Shown here piece by piece: positions 1 to 9,346 of a stretch of 64,000 bases of DNA. Origin of the DNA: Bacteroidales bacterium (lineage in GTDB: Bacteria; Bacteroidota; Bacteroidia; Bacteroidales; UBA932). Below the pieces are notes generated by a model. The model did not search any database, was not told the origin of the DNA, and saw only the letters and a list, made by a program, of their open reading frames with translations. Location of the stretch: the NCBI GenBank assembly GCA_017445015.1, contig JAFSVL010000080.1, positions 17,978 through 81,977 on the forward strand. The letters are read 5' to 3'. The position numbers were made by a program, and so were the translations under genes. The stretch's first letter is position 1; each line of letters starts with the position of its first letter.

Positions 1-2
1 TT

Positions 3-2039
3 TCCCTGCTGGGCGCCTTCCTGATGATGCTCGCCTTCGGGGTGGGACCTGTGCTGGCGGTGGGCGGTGCCATCGCCGTGACTTTCTGCGCCTATAACCT
101 GCAGATCATCCAGGTGGGGCACAACACCAAGATGCAGGCGCTGGCCTTCCTGCCCTGGGTGCTGGCGGCCTTTGCCTACGCTTACCGGAAAGCCCTGCAG
201 AAAAAGCCCTCGTGGCCGCTGGTGCTGCTGGGTGCGGCGGCGTTCGGCCTGACGGTCAGTTTCCAGGTCAAGGCCAACCATCCGCAGATTTCCTACTATC
301 TGGCCCTGCTGCTCTTCGGCTTCGCGCTGGCATTGCTTATTGCGTTGATTGTAAGGAACAAAGCCCTGATCGGCCGTTTTTTTGCCGTATCCGCCCTGCT
401 GCTGGTCCTGGGCGGGGTGGGCATTGCCACCAATGCGTCGAAATTGCTGCCGACGATGGCCTATACGCCGCATTCCATGCGCGGCGGCAGTTCGGACGGA
501 AAGACCTCCGGATTGCAACTCGACTACGCGACATCCTGGTCTTATGGCTGGGAAGAACTGCCCAACCTGATGATTCCGAACTTCAACGGCGGCTCTTCCT
601 CCGGACCGGTGAATCCTGCCCGGAGCGAGACCTACAAGGTGCTCAAGCGTGCCGGGCAGCCGGGCGCACGCAATATCTGCAAAAACCTGCCGCTTTACTG
701 GGGGCCTCAGCCCTTTACCGCCGGGCCGATGTACATCGGTGCGGTGACGCTGTTCCTGTTCCTGATGGGCCTGATGCTTTGCTGCGGATGGCAGAAGTGG
801 TGGCTGGCGGCCTGCACGCTGCTCGCGGTTTTTCTCGCCCTCGGCAACCACTTTATGGCGTTCACGAAGTTTTTTTACGATTTCGTGCCCCTCTACAACA
901 AGTTCCGGACGGTTTCGATGGCGCTCGTCATCCTGCAGTTCACCCTGCCGCTGCTGGGCTTCATCGCCCTCGACCGCATTATGCGCGGCAATGAGGATGC
1001 GGGAAAAGTGCGCAGGGCGGCGTTGTGGTCCTTCGCGCTGAGCGGCGGCTTCTGTCTGCTCTGTGTGCTGTTTCCGGGCATTGCCGGTGACTTCAAGGCC
1101 CCTGTTGATGAGGGAATGCCGGAAGTCCTCTCCGATGCGCTCGCCGCGGACCGGATGAGCCTGCTCCGTGCGGATGCGCTGCGTTCCCTGCTGCTCATCG
1201 CCGGCGCTTTCGCCCTGGTGCTCTGGGGGAATGCGAAACCCCGTCCCGCGGTCGCGAAGGCGGTGGTGAGCGCAGGATTCTGCATCCTCGTGCTCGCGGA
1301 TCTCTTCCTGGTGGGCAAACGCTATCTGGACGCAGATGATTTTGTCACTCCGAAGGACTTCAGCGCCCAGTTCGCGCAGCGGCCGGCGGACCGGATGATT
1401 CTCGAGGACAAGGATCTGTCGTACCGCGTTGCCGACCTGAGCGTAAACACGTTCAACGATTCCCATCCCTCCTACTGGCACAAAAACATCGGCGGCTATT
1501 CCCCTGCGAAACTACAGCGCTACCAGGAATACATTGAAGCGCATCTTTCCGGGGAACTGGCCCTGGCGAAAAAATACCTTGCCGCAGGCGCGGACCTGCC
1601 ATACCTGGACGGACTGTCGAAACTCAACTGCCGCTACCTGGTCGTTGCGGGAGACCGGCCGCCCGTACGCAATCCCTACGCCAAAGGCAATGCCTGGTTT
1701 GAAGAAGACGGTGCGCCGATAGAACTGGTTTCCTATGCGCCGAACGCCCTGCGCTACCGCTATTCCTCCGAAAAGGGCGGTAAAGCCGTATTCAGCGAAG
1801 TGTATTATCCTGACGGATGGACGCTTACGCTTGAAGATGGTACGCCCCTCGAAATTACGCTGGAAGAAGAAATCCTGCGCGGCGCCTTCCTGCCCGCAGG
1901 AGACCACGAACTTGAAATGCGCTTCGCCCCGCTGTCCTACAAGCGCGGCGAGGCGGTTTCGAGAGCGTCTTCCATCCTGTTGATCCTGCTTGTCCTGCTC
2001 TCCCTTGCCGCAGCCTCGTTCTATGGAAGTAAAAGCTAA
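3..2039 (+). CDS. YfhO-family integral membrane protein (5' partial)
   Basis: The reading frame is already open at the window edge (codons from base 3, before the first ATG at 24), so the N-terminus lies outside. About 678 residues are visible. Roughly the first 420 are rich in hydrophobic transmembrane helices; a soluble C-terminal domain follows, containing a segment like the E-V-Y-Y-P-x-G-W box seen near the end of YfhO-type proteins; a last helix sits about five residues before the end. YfhO proteins are polytopic, GT-C-like membrane proteins, and some Gram-positive members are linked to glycosylation of cell-envelope polymers; the substrate here is unknown. The stop overlaps the rsmA start by 17 bases, suggesting co-transcription. 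The family call is by recognition of layout and the C-terminal box. Confidence 0.75.
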   Translation, partial: SLLGAFLMMLAFGVGPVLAVGGAIAVTFCAYNLQIIQVGHNTKMQALAFLPWVLAAFAYAYRKALQKKPSWPLVLLGAAAFGLTVSFQVKANHPQISYYLALLLFGFALALLIALIVRNKALIGRFFAVSALLLVLGGVGIATNASKLLPTMAYTPHSMRGGSSDGKTSGLQLDYATSWSYGWEELPNLMIPNFNGGSSSGPVNPARSETYKVLKRAGQPGARNICKNLPLYWGPQPFTAGPMYIGAVTLFLFLMGLMLCCGWQKWWLAACTLLAVFLALGNHFMAFTKFFYDFVPLYNKFRTVSMALVILQFTLPLLGFIALDRIMRGNEDAGKVRRAALWSFALSGGFCLLCVLFPGIAGDFKAPVDEGMPEVLSDALAADRMSLLRADALRSLLLIAGAFALVLWGNAKPRPAVAKAVVSAGFCILVLADLFLVGKRYLDADDFVTPKDFSAQFAQRPADRMILEDKDLSYRVADLSVNTFNDSHPSYWHKNIGGYSPAKLQRYQEYIEAHLSGELALAKKYLAAGADLPYLDGLSKLNCRYLVVAGDRPPVRNPYAKGNAWFEEDGAPIELVSYAPNALRYRYSSEKGGKAVFSEVYYPDGWTLTLEDGTPLEITLEEEILRGAFLPAGDHELEMRFAPLSYKRGEAVSRASSILLILLVLLSLAAASFYGSKS

Positions 2040-2787
2040 AAAAGCACTCGGACAGCATTTCCTCACCGATGAGCGGGTGGCCCGCGCCATTGTCGATGCG
2101 CTCGGCGAGGGGGTGCGCGACGTGCTGGAAATCGGTCCGGGCACGGGGGTGCTCACGAAATACCTCCTGCAAAGGGAGGACATCGACCTGCGGATGGTAG
2201 AACTGGACCCAGAGTCCGTGGAGTACCTGCTGACGCATTTCCCGAACGTGCAGGGACGGCTTTACGAGGCGGATTTCCTGCGCTTTGACCTGGACCGCAT
2301 CTTTCCGGGGGAGTATCGCATCATCGGTAATTTCCCATATAATATCTCGTCGCAGATTTTCTTCAAAATCCTGGACGGACGCGACCGTGTGCCTGAAGTC
2401 GTGTGCATGCTGCAAAAGGAAGTGGCGGACCGTCTGGCGGAAAAGCCCGGCAGCAAGACCTACGGCATCCTGTCGGTGCTGCTGCAGGCCTGGTATGACA
2501 TCACGCCGGTATTGCAGGTCGGTCCCGGGGCCTTCTGTCCGCCGCCCAAGGTGCAGTCTGCGGTCATCCGCCTGCGCCGCAACGGCCGCACGAATCTCGG
2601 CTGTGACGAAAAGCGCTTCCGGCAGGTCGTGAAAATGGCCTTCAATCAGCGCAGGAAAACCCTGCGCAATGCGCTTAGACCCCTTCTCCCGGAGGGAGCC
2701 GATACCTCCGACCCGATTTTCGACCTGCGTGCCGAAAAACTGGGCGTGGAGGATTTTGTCCGTCTTGTCCAAAGTTTTTTCCCATGA
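2023..2787 (+). CDS. rsmA: 16S rRNA (adenine(1518)-N6/adenine(1519)-N6)-dimethyltransferase
   Basis: RsmA/KsgA dimethylates two adjacent adenines in the 3'-terminal hairpin of 16S rRNA, using SAM, late in 30S assembly. The 254-residue product has the family's N-terminal G-Q-H-F-L (10-14), SAM motif I E-I-G-P-G-T-G (36-42) and the catalytic N-F-P-Y (103-106). The C-terminal helical domain carries F-N-Q-R-R-K-T-L, typical of the family. The ATG at 2023 is chosen because the conserved M-x-V-K-A-K-K-x-L-G-Q-H-F start begins there; an upstream in-frame ATG at 1990 would add 11 residues lying within the YfhO gene. Its end overlaps the next gene by ATGA. Confidence 0.96.
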   Translation: MEVKAKKALGQHFLTDERVARAIVDALGEGVRDVLEIGPGTGVLTKYLLQREDIDLRMVELDPESVEYLLTHFPNVQGRLYEADFLRFDLDRIFPGEYRIIGNFPYNISSQIFFKILDGRDRVPEVVCMLQKEVADRLAEKPGSKTYGILSVLLQAWYDITPVLQVGPGAFCPPPKVQSAVIRLRRNGRTNLGCDEKRFRQVVKMAFNQRRKTLRNALRPLLPEGADTSDPIFDLRAEKLGVEDFVRLVQSFFP

Positions 2788-4880
2788 AAAAAATTGCATT
2801 TCTCCTGTCTGCCGTTGCAGTACTGCTCCCGGCCTGTAAAAAATCCCCGTCCGCGTGGACGGACCGCGACGTTCCCGGAAAACCGATCGAAACCTGGTCC
2901 TTCAGCCTGGACGGCCGGCAATGGGAAAAGGTCAGCGTTCCGCACAGTTACAACGCCATAGACGGCCGTTCCCCGTCCTATTACCGCGGAACGGCATATT
3001 ACAAGACCACCCTGCCGCGCTATGCGGCGGATGCCCCGCGTTACCTGCTCTTTGAGGGCGTGGGGCAGGCGGCTGTCGTGCTCGTGGACGGAGATACCCT
3101 CAAGACCCACAGCGGGGCATATACCCCCTTCTGGGTGAACGTAAGCGGCCGCGGCGGCAGCGAGGTGACCGTGATCTGCGACAACCGCGAGGACTGGGCG
3201 CGTATCCCCCTGACCTCGGATTTCAACAAGAACGGCGGTATCCATTATCCCGTGTGGCTGCTGGAATGTCCCCCGGTGCACTTCGGTGTGGAATCCTTCG
3301 GCCTATATCGCCTGCATGTCGCCACGCCCTCAGTCAGTAAAGCCGCCGCAAAGGGCCGGGCCACGACGCTGCTGCGCAATGCCAGCAGCCAGGCCAGGCA
3401 CGTGGATGTGGAATGGAAACTGGAGGACGCCGAAGGGAAGGAAGTGCTGTCCTGCCAGGTGCCTGTCGATCTTACCGCCGGCGAGGCACAAGAACTGGAA
3501 TGGAATTTCCTCCTTCAGAAACCTCATCTTTGGGATGGTATGGCCGACCCTTATCTCTATCAGGTGAGCGTGCGCGCAGGAGAGGATGTCGCCCGGACGC
3601 AGATCGGTTTCCGCTGGTATTCGCTGGACCGGGACAAGGGCTTCTTCCTGAACGGCAAGCCGTATCCCCTGCGCGGAGTGTGCATGCACCAGGACAAGGA
3701 AGGGATTGCTTCGGCATTCCGCAAGGCCGATATCGATGCGGATTATGAACTTGTCCGCGAACTGGGCTGCAATTTCCTGCGCCTGGCGCACTATCCGCAC
3801 AACGACTACGCCTTCCGCCTCTGCGACCGCATGGGCATTGTCGTCCAGACGGAGATTCCCTGGGTGAACAATTGCGGCACGGAGGCTCCTGACGCTTATT
3901 TTACCGATATTTTCAACCAGATGCGGGAGATGGTGACCTCGCTCTATAACCATCCATCCATCTGCTTCTGGGGCATGTGGAATGAACTGGATACCTGGAG
4001 CCATGAGCCCTATAAGGTGCACGGGAAACTGGATTCCTGGCGCGTGGTCCGGGAAACGGAAAAACTCTACCGTTACACCAAGAAACTCGACCCCTGGCGC
4101 AGCGTGGGCCTGACCGACGACTCCGTCTTCCAGCGTGAAGGCTACACGCAGCTCAAGGCGGATTACTATAGCGAAAACCGTTATCACGGATGGTATTATG
4201 ACTATGACCATTTCGAAGGACTGACGGGGCGGATGGAATGGATCCGGGACCGGATGGGCGTCACCAACATTTCCGAGTATGGCGTGGGGGTCAATCCGTT
4301 CTGCCATACCTGGAATCCGGAACTGATCCGCCGCGACCGCAGCGATTCCCTGCATGTCGAGGAGTTCGGAAATCTCTTCCATGAGTCCTACGCCGCACAG
4401 ATTGCCCGAATGCCCTTCCTGAACTTTACCTCCATCTGGATTCTTTCCGATTTTGCCGTAGCAAGGCGTCAGGAGGGATTCATGGACAGTGAAGACGGCG
4501 TCAACTTTACCGTAAACGAGGCCCGCAAGTACACCAACGACAAGGGTTTGGTGACACGCGATAAAAAACTTCGCAAAGATGCCTTCTATCTTTATAAATC
4601 CTGGTGGAACAAAGCGGTGGAGACGGTCCATATCACGTCGAAGCGGCTGAAATACCGTCCGGCGGGCGAGCCCTTCACGCTCACCGTCTATTCCAACGCC
4701 CCGTCGCTGGAACTCTTCTGCAATGGGGAAAAGGCGGGTTCCCTGGCAGAAAGCGGCGAGCCCACGGGCGTGGTCTGGAAATTCGATGCCCGGATGGGAG
4801 ACGGTCCCACCACCTTCCGCGTCCAGGCGCCGGACGGCACTTTTGATGAGGTAACGTTCGACGCGCTGCGTTTTGATTGA
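2784..4880 (+). CDS. Glycoside hydrolase family 2 lipoprotein (beta-galactosidase-like)
   Basis: A 698-residue predicted secreted lipoprotein: a basic N-terminus, a hydrophobic stretch and a lipobox ending at Cys18. It has the GH2 order: an N-terminal jelly-roll sugar-binding domain (about 35-190), an immunoglobulin-like sandwich (about 190-290) and a TIM barrel (about 295-590). The acid/base pair N-E is at 400-401 (in W-N-E-L-D) and the nucleophile Glu is at about 498 (in I-S-E-Y-G). A short extra beta domain ends the protein. GH2 enzymes remove beta-galactosyl, beta-glucuronosyl or beta-mannosyl residues; specificity cannot be read here. There is no SusC/D pair beside it, so this is not a classical polysaccharide-utilisation locus. 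The start overlaps the rsmA stop (ATGA), implying translational coupling. Confidence 0.88.
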   Translation: MKKIAFLLSAVAVLLPACKKSPSAWTDRDVPGKPIETWSFSLDGRQWEKVSVPHSYNAIDGRSPSYYRGTAYYKTTLPRYAADAPRYLLFEGVGQAAVVLVDGDTLKTHSGAYTPFWVNVSGRGGSEVTVICDNREDWARIPLTSDFNKNGGIHYPVWLLECPPVHFGVESFGLYRLHVATPSVSKAAAKGRATTLLRNASSQARHVDVEWKLEDAEGKEVLSCQVPVDLTAGEAQELEWNFLLQKPHLWDGMADPYLYQVSVRAGEDVARTQIGFRWYSLDRDKGFFLNGKPYPLRGVCMHQDKEGIASAFRKADIDADYELVRELGCNFLRLAHYPHNDYAFRLCDRMGIVVQTEIPWVNNCGTEAPDAYFTDIFNQMREMVTSLYNHPSICFWGMWNELDTWSHEPYKVHGKLDSWRVVRETEKLYRYTKKLDPWRSVGLTDDSVFQREGYTQLKADYYSENRYHGWYYDYDHFEGLTGRMEWIRDRMGVTNISEYGVGVNPFCHTWNPELIRRDRSDSLHVEEFGNLFHESYAAQIARMPFLNFTSIWILSDFAVARRQEGFMDSEDGVNFTVNEARKYTNDKGLVTRDKKLRKDAFYLYKSWWNKAVETVHITSKRLKYRPAGEPFTLTVYSNAPSLELFCNGEKAGSLAESGEPTGVVWKFDARMGDGPTTFRVQAPDGTFDEVTFDALRFD

Positions 4881-4894
4881 TGAGCAACATTGAT

Positions 4895-4902
4895 TACCTT
4901 TG
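4895..4902 (+). promoter_or_regulatory. -7 box TACCTTTG with -33 TTG, for the M13 peptidase gene
   Basis: TACCTTTG matches the Bacteroidota -7 consensus TAnnTTTG. A TTG lies at 4873-4875, giving a 19-bp spacer. Only 7 bases separate the box from the ATG at 4910, so the transcript should start at or next to the start codon. The -33 element lies inside the end of the GH2 gene. Confidence 0.7.
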
Positions 4903-4909
4903 TCCCGAT

Positions 4910-6937
4910 ATGAAAAAGACAATGACATTCTTCCTTGCGGCGGCGGCCCTGCTGGCCGGAGCCTGCTGCCGCGGTCCGGTGAAAACCGCCGGCATTACGT
5001 ATGAGAACATGGACACCACGGCGCGTCCGGGTGACGATTTTGCCCGTTATGCCACGGGACGCTGGGCGGCGCTGAACCCCCAGCCGCCGGAATATCCGAT
5101 GTGGGGTACGACCTCCAAGGTGCATGAGGACAATGTCAAGGCGCTGGCGGCCATGATCAAGGAAATCGCCTCCAAGCCCAACCGGAAAGGCAGCATTGAG
5201 CAGAAAATCGGAGACCTGTACAATCAGGCGATGGATTCCGTGCGGCTGAACGCCGAGGGAGCCGCGCCGATCAAGGCCCATATCGCCGAACTGGATGCCA
5301 TCTCTACCCGGGAGGAACTGCTGAGTTACTGTGCAAAGGAGCACGATGCGATGCTGTTCGGCGTGTTCATCGCCGCGGATGAGAAGGATGCGGCGAACAA
5401 TATCCTCTGCATCAGCCAGGGCGGCCTGTCGCTCGGGAACCGGGACTATTACCTTTCCGACGATCCGCAGAGCGTACGTACGCGGGCGCTGATGCAGGAC
5501 CATATGCGCAAACTCTTCGTCCTGACGGGTTACAGCGAAGATGTGGCGGCGGACAAGGTGGCGCGTATCTGGGCCATCGAAAACGAGATAGCCGTGCCTT
5601 ACTACTCGCAGGAGAGGCAGCGCATTCCCGAAGAGAATTACCACAAGATTTCCGTGGATTCCCTCCAGGCGCTTTGCGGGGAATTTCCCTGGAAAACCTG
5701 GCTCGCCGAAGCGGGCTACGGGCGCACGCAGGTGGTGGACCTGGGCCAGCCGGAGCCGGTTGTGAAGAGTTGCGAAATTTTGATGACCGCTCCGCTCGAA
5801 GACCTCAAGGCCGTCTATGCGTGGGGGATTATTTCCGGCGCTTCGTCGCTGGTGTCCGACGATTTCACCGATGAGAATTTCGACTATGCCTCCAAGCGTT
5901 TCGGAACCAAGGAGAAGAGCCCGCGCTGGAAACGGGCGGAGAGCCTGGTGGACGGCCTGATGTCCGACGCCATCGGACAGATGTATGTGAAAAAGTACTT
6001 CCCGAAGGCGGCGAAGAAGGAGATGCTGGAACTGGTTGCGAACCTGCAGACGGCGCTCGGCGAGCGTATCAGGGCGCAGGAGTGGATGTGCGATTCCACC
6101 AAGGCGGTGGCGCTTGAAAAACTGGCGGCCTATACCGTCAAAGTGGGCTATCCCGACAAGTGGGACGACCTGAGCGGCCTGGTCATCGACCCGGAGAAGA
6201 GCCTTTACGAGAACGTGCGCTCCGCTTCCGAATTCTACTGGCAGCTTAATTACGATAAGAAATATGAGAAGCCCGTCGACAAGAGCGAGTGGCACATGCC
6301 GGCGCAGATGGTGAATGCCTATTATAACCCTACGACCAACGAGATCTGCTTCCCCGCAGGCTTCCTGCAGCCGCCGCTCTTTGACCTTAACGCGGATGCC
6401 GCTGCGAATTACGGCTCGATCGGGGTCGTCATCGGACATGAAATGACGCACGGATTCGACGACCAGGGCCGTCTCTATGACAAGAACGGCAACCTTTGCG
6501 ACTGGTGGACCGAGGCCGACGGGGAGGCCTTCAAGAAACCCTGCGATGCGATGGCGGACTATTTCAGCAGTCTGTGGGTAATCCCCGGTGAACTGAAGGC
6601 GAATGGCCGTCTCTGCCTCGGCGAGAACATCGCCGACCACGGCGGACTGAACGTCGCGTTCGACGCGCTGAAACTCTGGCAGCAGAAGCACGGCCGTCTG
6701 GGAGATGACAACGGCTTTACCCCGGAGCAGCGCTTCTTCCTTTCCTATGCGACGGTCTGGGCAAGCGTGACGACGGACGACCTGCTGCGCTACCTCGTGA
6801 TGATGGATGTGCACTCGCCGGCGCGTCTGCGCGTGAACGGCGCCCTGCCGCAGATCGATGCCTGGTACGAGGCCTTCGGCATCACGGAAGGGGATTCCCT
6901 CTATGTCGCACCGGAAAACCGCGTGCGCGTATGGTAG
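4910..6937 (+). CDS. M13-family zinc metallopeptidase (PepO/neprilysin-like), predicted lipoprotein
   Basis: The product is a 675-residue endopeptidase of the neprilysin clan, predicted to act outside the cytoplasm on oligopeptides. Zinc ligands and catalytic residues are visible: H-E-M-T-H at 510-514 and G-E-N-I-A-D further on, which supplies the third ligand. An N-A-Y-Y-N-P box lies before the active site, and the protein ends R-V-W as the family does. A lipoprotein-like signal ends near Cys19. The ATG at 4910 is preferred over the one at 4877 because it begins the signal peptide and follows a -7 box by 7 nt. It overlaps the next gene by 7 bases. The family is certain; the substrate is unknown. 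Confidence 0.94.
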   Translation: MKKTMTFFLAAAALLAGACCRGPVKTAGITYENMDTTARPGDDFARYATGRWAALNPQPPEYPMWGTTSKVHEDNVKALAAMIKEIASKPNRKGSIEQKIGDLYNQAMDSVRLNAEGAAPIKAHIAELDAISTREELLSYCAKEHDAMLFGVFIAADEKDAANNILCISQGGLSLGNRDYYLSDDPQSVRTRALMQDHMRKLFVLTGYSEDVAADKVARIWAIENEIAVPYYSQERQRIPEENYHKISVDSLQALCGEFPWKTWLAEAGYGRTQVVDLGQPEPVVKSCEILMTAPLEDLKAVYAWGIISGASSLVSDDFTDENFDYASKRFGTKEKSPRWKRAESLVDGLMSDAIGQMYVKKYFPKAAKKEMLELVANLQTALGERIRAQEWMCDSTKAVALEKLAAYTVKVGYPDKWDDLSGLVIDPEKSLYENVRSASEFYWQLNYDKKYEKPVDKSEWHMPAQMVNAYYNPTTNEICFPAGFLQPPLFDLNADAAANYGSIGVVIGHEMTHGFDDQGRLYDKNGNLCDWWTEADGEAFKKPCDAMADYFSSLWVIPGELKANGRLCLGENIADHGGLNVAFDALKLWQQKHGRLGDDNGFTPEQRFFLSYATVWASVTTDDLLRYLVMMDVHSPARLRVNGALPQIDAWYEAFGITEGDSLYVAPENRVRVW

Positions 6938-8220
6938 CCCGTTTTTTCCGGGTCCTGTTGCTGCTGTTGGCGGCAGGACCTGCATTTGCCCAGCGGACGA
7001 CCGTTTTTGACGAGATCCGCAGCGATGCGAACAAGCGTGCGGGACTCGACGGGCTGTACCGGATGGAGAAAGTGGCGCTGACGCCCGCGCCGAAGGGCTA
7101 TGAAGCCTTTTATATCGCCCATTACGGACGGCACGGATCGCGTTATGCCTACTCGCCGAAGATTTTCACGAATCCCATGGCCGCGCTCGAAAAGGGCCGG
7201 AAGGAAGATAATCTGACGGAGTTCGGAAGCCGACTGCTGGATACCTTGGGAAGCCGCTGGCAGACGATGCAGTACCTGGTCGGAGATTTGACGCCCCTGG
7301 GCTGGGAACAGCATCAGTTTATCGGAAAGACGATGGTCGCGTCGTTCCCGTCTGTTTTCGGGCGGGGGAGCCGGGTGGATGCCGCATCGTCGCCCACGGA
7401 GCGCTCCATCGTCAGCATGGCTTCCTGTTGTGCGGCCATCTCCCGGGCGGCACCTATGAGCCGCATCTATGCGCATCAGGGGGCGATGGATTATCAGGCG
7501 ACGCGCCCCAACCTCCGGAACAATCCCTTCAGGTACCAGGGACCGGACCAGCCGTACCCGTATCCCTATACCGACGACGAATACCTGGAAGCCCGTTTCC
7601 CCGCCTACCGGCATATGCTGGGCCGGCTTTTCAAGGATGTGGACCTTGCGCTCGCGGACCGTTCAGCCGCCCTGCTGATTTATCAAACCAATATCATGAT
7701 GGAAGGCTGGCGCAGTCTCCCGGAGAAAGACCGGATTGACTTTACCGGCCTGATGACCGAGGAGGAACTGAACGCTTACTGGGAGGTCTGCAATTTCATG
7801 GAGTACCGGGAGTATTACAAGTACCGCACGCCCTGCTCGGCCATTGCGGACGATATGATGGCCAAGGCGGATACCCGTCTGGAACAGGGCGAGTGCGGCG
7901 CGGACCTGCGCTTCGGACACGATCATTGCCTGCTGTCCCTGCTGATGGTGCTGGATGTGGACGGAATGGGAACCGTCGCTTCCCGGGCGGAGGACATTCC
8001 GCTCTGGTTCCAGAATTTCCGCGCTCCGATGGCGGGCAACATCCAATGGGTATTTTACCGGCCCCGCGGCAAACGCGCCGGCGACGTGCTCGTGAAAGTG
8101 CTGCTGAACGGCGAGGAAATGCCGGTCGGCGGGCTTGCTCCGGTGAGCGGTCCCTATTACCGCTGGGAAGACCTGCGCGACTTCTGGAAATCCCGCACGG
8201 ACCTGTTCGTCATCCGCTAA
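6931..8220 (+). CDS. Histidine-type acid phosphatase (MINPP/phytase-like), secreted
   Basis: The 429-residue product has a cleavable signal peptide (about residues 1-20, A-F-A-Q). The catalytic R-H-G-x-R motif of branch-2 histidine phosphatases is at 67-71, its His68 being the residue that is phosphorylated. H-D-H at 330-332 supplies the proton donor H-D pair near the C-terminus. Relatives in gut Bacteroidetes include secreted inositol-polyphosphate (phytate) phosphatases; the substrate here is inferred from family only. The start ATG overlaps the M13 stop by 7 bases. The gene ends at a small hairpin that contains its own stop codon and is followed by a T-tract. With GH2 and M13 it forms a run of secreted hydrolases behind rsmA. 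Confidence 0.88.
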   Translation: MVARFFRVLLLLLAAGPAFAQRTTVFDEIRSDANKRAGLDGLYRMEKVALTPAPKGYEAFYIAHYGRHGSRYAYSPKIFTNPMAALEKGRKEDNLTEFGSRLLDTLGSRWQTMQYLVGDLTPLGWEQHQFIGKTMVASFPSVFGRGSRVDAASSPTERSIVSMASCCAAISRAAPMSRIYAHQGAMDYQATRPNLRNNPFRYQGPDQPYPYPYTDDEYLEARFPAYRHMLGRLFKDVDLALADRSAALLIYQTNIMMEGWRSLPEKDRIDFTGLMTEEELNAYWEVCNFMEYREYYKYRTPCSAIADDMMAKADTRLEQGECGADLRFGHDHCLLSLLMVLDVDGMGTVASRAEDIPLWFQNFRAPMAGNIQWVFYRPRGKRAGDVLVKVLLNGEEMPVGGLAPVSGPYYRWEDLRDFWKSRTDLFVIR

Positions 8221-8237
8221 GCGGTCGTTATTTTTTC
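8214..8237 (+). terminator. Weak hairpin plus T-tract after the phosphatase gene
   Basis: CCGC-TAA-GCGG (8214-8224) places the stop codon in the loop and is followed by TTATTTTTTC. The stem is only 4 bp, so intrinsic termination is uncertain. The T-tract begins a 19-nt motif (8228-8246) that recurs at 13381, 32486 and, degenerate, at 63667. Confidence 0.4.
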
Positions 8238-8245
8238 ATTGTTTC

Positions 8246-9244
8246 TTATAACCTGTTTTCCCGGATGAACCGGGCGAGCAGGAGGGAGGTCTTATACGCG
8301 CCGGTGGAGGTCTGGTGCTGGTTGGCGTTATAGGTGTTCTCGAAGCAGTCCGGGGTGAAAATGGCGTTGTATGCCGGGTCCTGCAGGTCCAGCCAGGGGC
8401 TGTCTCCGACCACCGGGGCGAGGTGGGCGTGCAGCGCCTCCGGACGGGCGATGTGTTCGTGGTACATCGGAATGGTAAGGAACATCAGCTGAATGCCTTT
8501 TTTCTTGCAGAGCGCCCGGATTTTCCGCACGGAACGGGCGGCATCCCTGCCTACGCCCATCGCCGCCCCGTCTTCCGGCGGACCTTCCCGCCGGTAGCGT
8601 TCCAGCACGGGCGCTTCCAGCCCGCTGGTAAACCGGATGAACCGTCCCAGATACTCCTTGTCCTTATAGACCGGTGCGCCGGGATGCTTTAGATTGTAGG
8701 AGACCAGCGCCGGATTGTCGAAGAGATAACTGTGGTTGCGCAGGGTCTGCGACCAGGCGTAGGGCGCGTTGTCCACTGAAAAGAGCGCGGGGGTGGATTT
8801 GAGTTTGAGCCAGGGGTTACGCCGGTTCTCGAAACTCTGGAACTGGCAGTTCAGATCGACGCCGGTCATACGGCGCTGTCGGTAATCGCGTATCGTATAG
8901 GTCTCGACGACCAGCAGTTTCGGATGGCACACCGTCAGCGCCTCTTCCAGCATGTAATAGGAATCGGTGATGCGGTTTCCCTGTGAGGCGAGGATGAAAC
9001 TGCGCCGGCCGAGTTCCTGCGACAGCACTTCCGGCAGCAGTCCGGTGTAGGCGTGCGAATTGCCGAGCACCAGGACGTCTATGGCGTTTTTGCGCTGTTT
9101 TCCGTATTTGTAAAGATAGTGCCAGCGCTTTCCCGTATGGTTGTTGCCCTCTTCTTGTGCAAATACGCGGCGTGCATCGAGCAGGGCGACCAGCGCACCC
9201 GCCGCCAGGACAATGACCATGACTTCCGAAATAAATTTTTTCAT
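8246..9244 (-). CDS. SGNH/DltD-like membrane-anchored protein paired with an MBOAT acyltransferase
   Basis: The 332-residue product has an N-terminal signal anchor (about 5-22). Block I of the SGNH fold is V-L-G-N-S-H, with candidate nucleophile Ser63. Near the C-terminus N-x-N-Q-H supplies a possible His partner. Proteins of this form (AlgJ/AlgX, DltD, PatB types) work with MBOAT proteins to O-acylate envelope polysaccharides or other glycans, and the MBOAT gene lies directly upstream on the same strand. The start at 9244 (M-K-K-F) is chosen over an upstream ATG because it begins the membrane anchor. A large hairpin repeat lies between the two genes. The polymer modified is unknown. Confidence 0.72.
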   Translation of the reverse strand: MKKFISEVMVIVLAAGALVALLDARRVFAQEEGNNHTGKRWHYLYKYGKQRKNAIDVLVLGNSHAYTGLLPEVLSQELGRRSFILASQGNRITDSYYMLEEALTVCHPKLLVVETYTIRDYRQRRMTGVDLNCQFQSFENRRNPWLKLKSTPALFSVDNAPYAWSQTLRNHSYLFDNPALVSYNLKHPGAPVYKDKEYLGRFIRFTSGLEAPVLERYRREGPPEDGAAMGVGRDAARSVRKIRALCKKKGIQLMFLTIPMYHEHIARPEALHAHLAPVVGDSPWLDLQDPAYNAIFTPDCFENTYNANQHQTSTGAYKTSLLLARFIRENRL

Positions 9245-9265
9245 ATCAATCAGGTTCGTAAAAAT

Positions 9266-9331
9266 GACCTGCCCTACGGGCACTTGTTGCTACGCAACCC
9301 TATCCGGGTAAAGGTGCCCGCAGGGCAGGTC
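9266..9331 (+). repeat. Structured repeat, family 1 copy A (conserved loop in an 18-bp stem)
   Basis: Arms 9266-9283 and 9314-9331 pair at 17 of 18 positions, with A-runs on the left and T-runs on the right, so it can act as a terminator in either direction. The 30-nt loop holds GTTGC-TAC-GCAAC followed by CCCTATCCGGG, the core shared with the copies at 22621-22691 and 50304-50373. It lies in the 102-bp gap between the MBOAT gene and its SGNH partner. Confidence 0.85.
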
Positions 9332-9346
9332 GTTTTTTAAGGGCAT

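Noticed and set aside
4688-6985. 765-codon open frame on the minus strand
   Set aside because: Antisense to the M13 peptidase gene; His/Arg/Val-rich, with no motif.
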